Below are positions 27,060 through 34,489 of a stretch of DNA of 48,724 bases, piece by piece. Positions within the stretch are counted from its first letter, which is position 1. Every line of letters starts with the position of its first letter. The notes under the pieces are model-generated. The model was not told the origin of the DNA. It saw only the letters and a list, made by a program, of their open reading frames with translations, and made no database searches. Source of the DNA: Candidatus Methylobacter oryzae (GTDB lineage: Bacteria > Pseudomonadota > Gammaproteobacteria > Methylococcales > Methylomonadaceae); NCBI GenBank assembly GCA_945861405.1, contig CAMAUL010000016.1, forward strand, positions 1 to 48,724, given 5' to 3'. Both the position numbers and the translations under genes were made by a program.

Positions 27060-27408
27060 TGGCGAAAAGGCTATGCGGGACGGGGGGTAACCCATACGCA
27101 TCAAGCTAAGAAAAAAACCAATCATTGTGCAGCCAAATAGAACACGACTGACACTGATAAGACGTATTTTTGAAAAGCTAAATCCCGAGTTTTTCTGGTT
27201 TCCAAGTTTCAGCTTAGGAGCCTACTCAGGCGTAGGCCGGAATAAGGCCATCCAAGCGCGTAGCGCGAGGTGGCGTTTCCGGCTTGTTGGATGATGTTTG
27301 CCGGAAACGCCAGTTCTCGCTGTCGCTCGAACCGGCTTATTCCGGCCTACACATGGCTTAGCTTGATGCATATGGGTTTGCAACCCCGTCCCTAACGTTT
27401 TTGCGATG
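27060..27408. repeat. Nested palindromic element, about 350 bp
   Basis: The outer arms are diverged inverted copies: 27060-27115 contains GGGACGGGG, CCCATACGCATCAAGCTAAG, and 27355-27408 carries its complement with CATATGCATCAAGCTAAG. Inside are an exact 15-bp inverted pair, GTAGGCCGGAATAAG at 27232-27246 and 27336-27350, and an exact 12-bp pair, TGGCGTTTCCGG at 27271-27282 and 27301-27312. No protein is encoded. It looks like one mobile-type repeat inserted inside another. Confidence 0.75.
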
Positions 27409-27544
27409 CCCGAGCAATGCGGTTACGGTTAACCAATGCAAAACGATTCGGACGGGCAACATGCCTATAGTCCTGCTTGGTTGGAAATTTCGAAGAATAG
27501 GTGTAACTGCTCTCCCCTTTGTTAACCGCAAAGCCGATTCTTAC

Positions 27545-27606
27545 AGTCCAAAGCCGGCTTTGGACTCCAGAAAGCGAGCTATCGGAGTTCAAAGCTGGCT
27601 TTGAAC
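27545..27606. repeat. Paired CAAAGC(C/T)GGCTTTG palindromes
   Basis: AGTCCAAAGCCGGCTTTGGACT (27545-27566) is a perfect palindrome, and GTTCAAAGCTGGCTTTGAAC (27587-27606) is nearly so. The pair repeats the arrangement at 21141-21191. Confidence 0.85.
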
Positions 27607-27642
27607 ATTACAGAAGTGAGCATTAGATAGGGTGAGTAGTTA

Positions 27643-27670
27643 CGAATAGGTATTCATACGAATTTTATCG
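27643..27670 (+). promoter_or_regulatory. TAGGTAT motif, copy 3
   Basis: CGAATAGGTATTCATACGAATTTT then ATCG, 20 of 24 bases identical to the motif before the gene at 24418, with a matching downstream TTAGATT (27685-27691). It ends 67 bases before the ATG at 27738, similar to the 57 bases of copy 2. Confidence 0.45.
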
Positions 27671-27737
27671 CCTAGTTTTTGATGTTAGATTGACTACGTA
27701 CTCATACCAATTGTTCCGCTATGCCGTTGCACATAAA

Positions 27738-27980
27738 ATGGAAAATGGAGGATATTCCTTCGAGATGTGCAGGGGGTGGGTTGTGGCCGGTTTTAATTCA
27801 GTGCAAAAATCAAATAGGGAGGCTTTCGACAAGGAAAGATTTCAAGAAATGGTTGCAGAACGCGCTTACTGCAAATCCGAAAAAAGGGATTTTGTAGGTG
27901 GGCATGAAATGGACGATTGGCTTGAAGCCGAATCGGAAATTAAAAATCAATACGTCTACTGGTTCCAGGATTCTGAATAA
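27738..27980 (+). CDS. DUF2934-like small protein
   Basis: About 80 residues. The C-terminal half, MVAERAYCKSEKRDF then GGHEMDDWLEAESEI, matches the DUF2934 pattern (IAxRAY...G..DWLxAExE), a short domain of unknown function. The frame is open from a TTG at 27690, but that would put the start in the promoter-like region just after the TAGGTAT motif, so I prefer ATG 27738; neither has a good ribosome-binding site. It precedes the M41-like gene by 44 bases in the same direction and may be in one unit with it and ftsH. Function is unknown. Confidence 0.6.
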   Translation: MENGGYSFEMCRGWVVAGFNSVQKSNREAFDKERFQEMVAERAYCKSEKRDFVGGHEMDDWLEAESEIKNQYVYWFQDSE

Positions 27981-28024
27981 TTTTTCAGGTCGGATGATGT
28001 TGACTTAAAACTACGGTGCTTACT

Positions 28025-28780
28025 ATGAAAAGAAACAAGATAACTGAGACGCTCAGTCAGGATAAATTAATAGAACATAAACAGCGTGTTGCTTTTCATG
28101 AAGCAGGACATGCGGCGGGCATTCATTTAAACAACAAAGCCAGACAGCTGCCAGCGGTTTTTTTCAAAATCATCTTTAAAGAGATGAACGGCGTGACAGC
28201 AGCGGATGTCATAGCCTATCAAACAACCCATGACGATTGTATTGCCCGAGTGGAAGGCGGACGCTTAATCGACTTGTTGCCGCCGTCTATTGATAGCCTG
28301 ATGAGTGAATTAACGGAATACAGTGACGCAATGGTGCAATTGGTCAAGGATTACCAGGTAGCCTTTGAGGCGGATATTATTAACCTGCTGATCGGGCCGT
28401 TGACTGAAGCTAAACATGTCGCTGCCACCGATGACGAGATGTTTAATCATAAGTTAATCGATCTAAAAGCATTGAAAAACTATGGCGGCAGTTCTGATCT
28501 TGCCTTGGCTAATGAATATTTACAAAGTTTTTCTGCCGATAAACAACAACAAGATGAAAAATTGGATGAGTTGTTTGCCGTCGCATTTGACTTTGTAAAT
28601 AATGATGCAAACTGGGCCGCAATCACCAAATTGGCTGATTATATTCTTAGCAGTAGTAAAAATATTATTGGCTGCGAAGAGATCGTTTTAATGCTCGACC
28701 AGTCGGTAGCTCATTTTCAAAATCGAAGAACCATGGTAAGGTGTCAATGGCCAGCAGAACTGAGTCAACATCGCTATTAA
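28025..28780 (+). CDS. Stand-alone peptidase-M41-like protein without AAA+ domain
   Basis: 251-residue soluble protein with [11 protein letters not shown] at residues 22-32, the same zinc-binding HEAGH as in the FtsH encoded next. Further on, LLIGPLTEAKHV followed by GGSSDLALANEYL (Asp158) parallels Fts[15 protein letters not shown] and [13 protein letters not shown], where the Asp is the third zinc ligand. So the peptidase fold of FtsH appears to be present alone, with no Walker motifs and no membrane helix. The frame is open from GTG 28016; ATG 28025 (MKRNKITETL) looks more natural. It ends 17 bases before ftsH, so the two are almost certainly co-transcribed. Whether it is an active peptidase, an FtsH modulator or a decoy is unknown. 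Confidence 0.75.
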   Translation: MKRNKITETLSQDKLIEHKQRVAFHEAGHAAGIHLNNKARQLPAVFFKIIFKEMNGVTAADVIAYQTTHDDCIARVEGGRLIDLLPPSIDSLMSELTEYSDAMVQLVKDYQVAFEADIINLLIGPLTEAKHVAATDDEMFNHKLIDLKALKNYGGSSDLALANEYLQSFSADKQQQDEKLDELFAVAFDFVNNDANWAAITKLADYILSSSKNIIGCEEIVLMLDQSVAHFQNRRTMVRCQWPAELSQHRY

Positions 28781-28797
28781 CATAAGGCATCATTACA

Positions 28798-30747
28798 ATG
28801 GATGAGTCAAAGAACAACATTATAAAGACTGTACTCACGTTGCTGGGTAATGTCTTTGTGTATCTGAAAAATTTATTGATGGTCGGCTTTAGTTATTTAT
28901 CCAAAGAAGAACCGGAGCGGGAACTCAATAAACCGCTGGATAAAAAAATATTCAGCTCCAGAAAAGGGAAAATTCTTTTTTTTGCGTTGTTATTAATCCT
29001 GATGCTGACCTTTATTAATAGCGTTCAGGAAGTGCAGCGTGACGAGATCCCCTACAGCCAATTTATCAAGCTACTCAAAGAGACAAAAATTGACAAGGCG
29101 GTGGTAACCGAGCGGTTTATTACCGGTGTTATCAAGTCTGATGATCCGAAACAGCCCGCCAAAAACTTCATGACGATTCCGTTGTGGCAAAACGACCTTG
29201 CTCAAATGCTGGAGCAGAACAAGGTAGAGTTTGTGGTCAGAAGCGGCGAGAACTGGTTGACCAATCTTTTTTTCAACTGGGTCATCCCGATGTTAATCCT
29301 GGTGCTAATCTGGTCATGGGTCATACGCCGCACCACGGCTGGTGGCGCGCAGTCTTTCCTTAATTTGGGTAACAAAATTCACATCCATCAGGACACCCAA
29401 GCCAAGATTACCTTTGATGATGTGGCTGGTGCCGATAGCGCCAAACAGGAACTTAACGAGTCCATCGATTTTCTAAAAACCCCGGAAAAATTCCAAAGAT
29501 TAGGCGGGCGCATGCCCAAAGGCGTGTTGATCGTGGGGCCGCCCGGAACCGGGAAAACCCTGCTGGCGCGTGCTGTTTCCGGGGAAGCGCAGGTGCCGTT
29601 CTTTAACATCAGCGGCTCTGAATTTATCGAGCTGTTTGTCGGCGTGGGCGCAGCCAGAGTGCGGGAGCTTTTTGAGCAGGCGCGGAATCAAGCGCCCTGT
29701 ATCATATTTATTGATGAACTCGACGCGATTGGCCGCACCCGTGGCGGCCCGGTGATGATCGGCGGGCATGATGAGCGCGAACAGACCCTGAACCAGCTGC
29801 TGACCGAAATGGACGGTTTTGATCCCTCAGTCGGCGTAGTGGTGATGGCGGCAACCAACCGCCCTGAAGTGTTGGACAAAGCGCTGCTGCGCTCCGGGCG
29901 TTTCGACCGCCAGATCGTTGTTGATAAACCGGATTTGCGCGACCGTGTTGAGATTCTTAAATTGCATACCAAAGCGCTGACGCTGGCTAAAAATATCGAC
30001 CTGTCAATCATTGCCAGGCGTACGCCGGGACTGGTCGGCGCAGACCTTGCCAACATCGCCAATGAAGCGGCGATCATGGCGACGCGGGTCGGCCACAACA
30101 AAGTCGAAAAAGAAGACTTCGAGGCGGCTATCGACCGGATATTGGCCGGGCCGGAAAAGAAGAACCGGGTGTTAACTCCCGACGAAAAGCGCCGGGTAGC
30201 TTTTCATGAAGCAGGCCACGCGATGGTCGCCGAGCATGTGCCGACCGGCCAGCCGGTGCATAAGATTTCCATTATTCCGCGTGGCGTGTCGGCATTGGGT
30301 TTTACTTTGCAATTGCCGGTAGAGGAAAAGTTCTTATCGACCGAAGATGAACTTAAAGACCAGCTTGCCATCTTGCTGGGCGGACGCATGGCCGAACAGA
30401 TTGTATTGGGAAGCATCTCAACCGGCGCCCAAAATGACCTGGAAAAAGCCAGCGAGATTGCCCGCAACATGGTCTGCAACTTGGGTATGAGCAAAAAAAT
30501 GGGGCCGTTGACTTACGGCAAACGCCAGCAGCTCCAGTTTCTGGAAACAGAGGTCTCGGAGTACCGCAATTACTCCGATGAGACAGCCCGTCTGATTGAT
30601 ACCGAAATAATAGCGCTGGTCGAAGAAGCCGAAACGCGGGCTCGTGAGATCATCACCGCAAACAGGAAGGCTCTGGAAAAATTGGCTGACTTATTACAAG
30701 AGAAGGAAGTGATTAACAGGGATGAAATGTTGGCATTGCTGGGGTAG
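28798..30747 (+). CDS. ftsH: ATP-dependent zinc metalloprotease FtsH, N-terminally extended
   Basis: Membrane-bound AAA+ protease that degrades short-lived and misassembled membrane proteins. Membrane helices are at about 59-75 ([18 protein letters not shown]) and about 160-178, with a periplasmic part between them. Walker A is GPPGTGKT (247-254), the pore motif is LFVGVG, Walker B is [11 protein letters not shown], and the zinc site is HEAGH at 470-474 with Asp547. The core is complete. E. coli FtsH enters the membrane within its first residues; here about 55 residues precede the first helix, including a hydrophobic stretch (11-34). This and the accessory setting suggest an additional, specialised FtsH rather than the main copy, but the rest of the genome is not visible. 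Confidence 0.95.
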   Translation: MDESKNNIIKTVLTLLGNVFVYLKNLLMVGFSYLSKEEPERELNKPLDKKIFSSRKGKILFFALLLILMLTFINSVQEVQRDEIPYSQFIKLLKETKIDKAVVTERFITGVIKSDDPKQPAKNFMTIPLWQNDLAQMLEQNKVEFVVRSGENWLTNLFFNWVIPMLILVLIWSWVIRRTTAGGAQSFLNLGNKIHIHQDTQAKITFDDVAGADSAKQELNESIDFLKTPEKFQRLGGRMPKGVLIVGPPGTGKTLLARAVSGEAQVPFFNISGSEFIELFVGVGAARVRELFEQARNQAPCIIFIDELDAIGRTRGGPVMIGGHDEREQTLNQLLTEMDGFDPSVGVVVMAATNRPEVLDKALLRSGRFDRQIVVDKPDLRDRVEILKLHTKALTLAKNIDLSIIARRTPGLVGADLANIANEAAIMATRVGHNKVEKEDFEAAIDRILAGPEKKNRVLTPDEKRRVAFHEAGHAMVAEHVPTGQPVHKISIIPRGVSALGFTLQLPVEEKFLSTEDELKDQLAILLGGRMAEQIVLGSISTGAQNDLEKASEIARNMVCNLGMSKKMGPLTYGKRQQLQFLETEVSEYRNYSDETARLIDTEIIALVEEAETRAREIITANRKALEKLADLLQEKEVINRDEMLALLG

Positions 30748-30770
30748 TTGAGAAGAGTCTCATTGTCCCT

Positions 30771-31036
30771 CATTCCCATGCAGCGCGTGGGAACGAGAAA
30801 AATGGAGTACAAGGCTGGCCTTGTACTACCGCTCCTCCATACTGCAAGGCCAGCCTTGCACTCCAGTCGCTGAAAATGGGCAACCCTTAACTTAAGGGAG
30901 TGACTGTCTCGTTCCCACGCGCTGCGTGGGAATGCATCCAAGGCGCGCTGCGCCGCGAGTCGAAGTGAATACAGGTCTTACCAACTCAGGACGCAGCGCG
31001 TCCAGCACTGCATTCCCACGTAGCACGTGGGAACGA
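30771..31036. repeat. Cluster of palindromic repeats of two families
   Basis: The stretch between ftsH and the cheB-cheR gene has no gene but five palindromes. Three are of the TTCCCACG(C/T) family: 30771-30797, 30912-30932 (TTCCCACGC-gct-GCGTGGGAA) and 31013-31033 (TTCCCACGT-agc-ACGTGGGAA). Two are of the CAAGGC-GCCTTG family: AGTACAAGGCTGGCCTTGTACT at 30806-30827 and TGCAAGGCCAGCCTTGCA at 30843-30860. Confidence 0.85.
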
Positions 31037-31086
31037 GGATACGAGGATCTGCTTATCAATAATGTAACGCCCCACAGCAAATTAAA

Positions 31087-31115
31087 TTGACTTTGCCCCG
31101 ATAAAACACTATTAA
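31087..31115 (+). promoter_or_regulatory. Candidate sigma-70 promoter for the cheB-cheR fusion
   Basis: TTGACT and TATTAA are separated by 17 bases, about 65 bases upstream of the start at 31181. Confidence 0.5.
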
Positions 31116-31180
31116 ACCAGCTGGACTCAAAACATTTACCTGCCCGCCGCATCAGTGCCGCGCAAACCCAGCATCTTGCC

Positions 31181-34099
31181 ATGACCCAGAATAAAACCCC
31201 ATCAGCGCAACCGGATAATCAGCCCCAACAAGACAAAGGCTTCCCCATTGTCGGCTTGGGCGCTTCCGCCGGGGGGCTGGAGGCCTTCGAGCAGTTCTTC
31301 CGCCATGTCCCTGCCGATAGCGGCATGGCCTTCGTGCTGGTATCGCATCTCGATCCCAGCCACGCCAGCATCCTGACTGAAATACTGCAACGCATCACGG
31401 CCATGCCGGTGGTTGAGGCGCAAGATCGGATGCAGGTTATGCCTAACCATGTCTATGTGATTCCTCCTAACCGCGACATGACCATCTACCACAGCTCATT
31501 GCAACTGAGCATTCCGGCAGAACCGCGTGGACAGCGCATGCCCATTGATGCGTTCCTGCGTTCGCTGGCCGAAGACCAGTCCGAAAAGGCCAACGGCATT
31601 ATTCTGTCCGGCACCGGCACCGACGGTACGCTGGGTTTGCGTGCGATCCTCGGTGCAGGCGGCATTACGCTGGCGCAGGAGCCGACTACCGCCAAATTCG
31701 ACGGCATGCCGGTTAGCGCTATTCAGGCAGGCTACGTCACCCATATTTTACCGGTCGATAAAATGCCCGAAGCGCTGCTGTCCGGCTTGCGAACACTGAT
31801 CCTTCCGTCCCCCGCCGCTACACCCACGATTGCATTAAGTGGTATCAATCGCATCCTGTTGCAAATACGCACCAGCACCGGTCACGATTTCTCGTTATAC
31901 AAGAAAAGCACGATCACCCGCCGCATCCAGCGGCGCATGTCGCAGAACGGCATTGAGAGCACTGAGGGTTATATCCGTTACCTGAAGGAACATCCGTCCG
32001 AGATTACGGCGCTGTTCAAGGAACTGCTGATCAATGTCACCAATTTCTTCCGCGACCCGGAGGCTTTCGTGGCGCTGAAGAAGGACATCTTGCCGCCACT
32101 GCTTATGGACAAGCCGGATGACTATATTTTCCGCGTCTGGGTGGCAGGTTGCGCTACCGGCGAGGAGGCCTATTCCATTGCCATCGTGTTGCGTGAGCTG
32201 ATGGATGAAAACCGCTATCCGTTTAGAGTGCAGCTATACAGCACCGACCTTGCCGAGGATGCTATTGCCACCGCCAGAGCCGGTTTTTATCCGCCCAATA
32301 TTGCGCCGGATGTCTCGCCTGAACGATTGCGCCGTTTCTTTATCAAGGAGGACGGGGGTTTCCGGGTCAAGAAGGACATCCGCGAGATGCTGGTGTTTGC
32401 CGTTCAGAACGTTATCAAGGATCCGCCGTTTACCAAGTTAGACCTGCTCAGCTGCCGCAACCTGATGATTTATTTGGAGCCGGAGCTGCAAAACCGCCTG
32501 ATCCCGGCCTTTCATTACGCGCTCAAACCGGCCGGTGTGCTGTTTTTGTCGCCATCGGAGGGCATCGGCAACCATACCGAGCTGTTTACGTCGATTAACC
32601 GCAAGTGGAAATTCTATCGCGCCACCCTTACCGCCGCCTCAACCCGGGCCATGTTGACCAGCAATTTAAACTGGACTGCGGAACAGCCGCACAAAGCGCC
32701 GGAAGAAGTCATAAAAACCGTCAGGGAGACCAACTTGGCCGAACTGACCCGGCGCATGTTGCTGCAATACTATGCCCCCGCTTCGGTGGTGTCGGATCTC
32801 AAGGGCAATATCCTGTATGTCTATGGCGAGACTGGAAAATACCTGCGCCCTGCGCCAGGACACGCTACCCTGAATATGATCGAGATGGCGCGGGAAGGCC
32901 TGCAACTGGAGCTGCGCGCCGCGATCCAGGCCGTCAACCAGGGCACACAAGCACTGAATCGGGAACTGTCGGTCAAGACCGACGGCGATTTTCACCCGGT
33001 GCAGCTTAGTGTGCGAACGCTGAGTAATCCGAATGACCAGCAAAACCTACTTCTGACCAGTTTTCAGGACATAACGCCCTCGGCGTTCGCCAAACTGCCA
33101 CGCAAGCGTAGTTCCAAACCGGATGAACTGCGTCATATCGAGGAGCTGGAGTACGAGCTGTCCTACACCAAGGAAAATCTCCAGGCTACCATCGAGGAAC
33201 AGTATGCGTCTAATGAGGAGCTTAAATGCACCAACGAAGAGATGCAATCGACCAATGAAGAGCTGCAATCCACCAACGAAGAGCTGGAGACTTCCAAAGA
33301 GGAATTGCAATCGATCAATGAAGAGCTGGTCACCGTAAACTCCGAGCTACAGGCCAAAATTGTGCAACTGGCCGACATGCAAAACGACATGAAGAACCTG
33401 CTCGACAATATCCAGGTCGGTACCATCTTCCTCGATCAACACCTGATCATCCGGCGTTTTACCCGCGATGCGGCGCAAATCTACCGGCTGGTTGCCTCGG
33501 ATGTAGGTCGCGCATTGAGCGACATTAAAGCCGAGCTGGCGGGCGATGAGCTGCTGGATGCGGCCCATGCCGTGCTTGACAATCTGGTGCCCATCGAACG
33601 CGAAGTAAAAACGCTGGGCGGCAACTTCTACCTGGCACGCATCCAGCCCTACCGGACGCTGGAAAACATGATCGACGGCGTGGTGCTGACTTTCACTAAT
33701 ATCACCGAGCGTACGAAGGCTATAGCCGTACAGGAAGCGGGGCTGTTGGCCGAAGGCATCGTCAACACGGTGCGCGAACCGCTGCTGGTGCTCAATGCCG
33801 AGTTGAAGGTCATCACCGCCAGCCGCTCGTTTTACCAGGGCTTTCAGGTGACTGCCGAACAGACGGTGGGTAGGCCGATTTATGAGTTGGGCGACGGTCA
33901 ATGGAATATCCCCGTCTTGCGCGACTTGCTGGGAGCCGTTTTGTCGAACAATCAGGCTTTTGAGGGCTATATGGTGGCGCATGATTTTCCTGGTATCGGC
34001 TACCGCAAAATGCTGCTGAACGCCAGCAGCATCATTGGCCAAACCGGCGAGCCGCAATTAATTTTACTGGCGATGTATGATGTGACTGATAAGGGGTAG
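31181..34099 (+). CDS. CheB-CheR-PAS fusion protein
   Basis: 972-residue cytoplasmic signalling protein. A CheB methylesterase domain (about 20-205) has the Ser29 motif GLGASAGG, His56 in SHLDPSH and the Asp of GTGTDGTLGL, so its triad is complete; no receiver domain precedes it. A CheR domain (about 220-490) has NVTNFFRDP and the SAM-binding VAGCATGEEAYS. A PAS-like part (about 525-625), a long coiled coil of NEELQSTNEELETSKEEL type (about 650-725) and two PAS domains follow (about 735-850 and 865-970). It stops at the last PAS, without kinase or GGDEF. No chemoreceptor or other che gene is nearby, so an isolated sensory role is more likely than classical chemotaxis. Confidence 0.9.
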   Translation: MTQNKTPSAQPDNQPQQDKGFPIVGLGASAGGLEAFEQFFRHVPADSGMAFVLVSHLDPSHASILTEILQRITAMPVVEAQDRMQVMPNHVYVIPPNRDMTIYHSSLQLSIPAEPRGQRMPIDAFLRSLAEDQSEKANGIILSGTGTDGTLGLRAILGAGGITLAQEPTTAKFDGMPVSAIQAGYVTHILPVDKMPEALLSGLRTLILPSPAATPTIALSGINRILLQIRTSTGHDFSLYKKSTITRRIQRRMSQNGIESTEGYIRYLKEHPSEITALFKELLINVTNFFRDPEAFVALKKDILPPLLMDKPDDYIFRVWVAGCATGEEAYSIAIVLRELMDENRYPFRVQLYSTDLAEDAIATARAGFYPPNIAPDVSPERLRRFFIKEDGGFRVKKDIREMLVFAVQNVIKDPPFTKLDLLSCRNLMIYLEPELQNRLIPAFHYALKPAGVLFLSPSEGIGNHTELFTSINRKWKFYRATLTAASTRAMLTSNLNWTAEQPHKAPEEVIKTVRETNLAELTRRMLLQYYAPASVVSDLKGNILYVYGETGKYLRPAPGHATLNMIEMAREGLQLELRAAIQAVNQGTQALNRELSVKTDGDFHPVQLSVRTLSNPNDQQNLLLTSFQDITPSAFAKLPRKRSSKPDELRHIEELEYELSYTKENLQATIEEQYASNEELKCTNEEMQSTNEELQSTNEELETSKEELQSINEELVTVNSELQAKIVQLADMQNDMKNLLDNIQVGTIFLDQHLIIRRFTRDAAQIYRLVASDVGRALSDIKAELAGDELLDAAHAVLDNLVPIEREVKTLGGNFYLARIQPYRTLENMIDGVVLTFTNITERTKAIAVQEAGLLAEGIVNTVREPLLVLNAELKVITASRSFYQGFQVTAEQTVGRPIYELGDGQWNIPVLRDLLGAVLSNNQAFEGYMVAHDFPGIGYRKMLLNASSIIGQTGEPQLILLAMYDVTDKG

Positions 34100-34103
34100 G
34101 CCA

Positions 34104-34306
34104 ATGCCGTTAAGGTAAGGAAAGCCTTCGGCATTTGGAGTGCAGGCTTTGCCTGCTAACGCAAGCAGAGCTTGCACTCCAGCGATCACTATTTCTCATG
34201 TGAACTAAAAAAGGATTCCGGCATAACCCACAGGGATGTGGGGAATGCAGATATTGCATAAGACCATGGATGGTCTGTAGTAGAGCAACGCAGGAGCAGT
34301 TGCCGA
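34104..34306. repeat. Hairpin and repeats downstream of the cheB-cheR gene
   Basis: ATGCCG/CGGCAT (34104-34134) forms a possible terminator hairpin after the stop. GGAGTGCAGGC...GCTTGCACTCC (34137-34180) is a palindromic repeat related to 46451-46475. GTAGAGCAACGCAGGAGCAG plus TTGCCGA (34280-34306) is 25/27 identical to 42499-42525. The remainder up to 34489 holds no gene I can support. Confidence 0.7.
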
Positions 34307-34489
34307 GGAGCAAATATCTGTCCCTGCCGGAAAACGTGTGCATAACAACCAAACACAATGCTGGAGCGTCACTTACTGCATCCCCTGCTAAGTAATCGCA
34401 CTAATTGCTTGAAAAAGTTAAACCTCCTATCCTAAAAACCTTTGCAAATCATCTGCCGAACTACCTTCAAAGAGCAGCAAGGAGTTTAC

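Noticed and set aside
27392-27604. Two opposing frames of about 66 codons
   Set aside because: They lie across the palindromic elements, which produce open frames on both strands by symmetry.
27690-27737. TTG start for the DUF2934-like gene
   Set aside because: It lies in the promoter-like region defined by comparison with 24333-24390; the ATG at 27738 fits the spacing better.
34110-34358. 82-codon minus-strand frame
   Set aside because: It covers repeat units and has a Cys/Ser-rich, motif-free translation.
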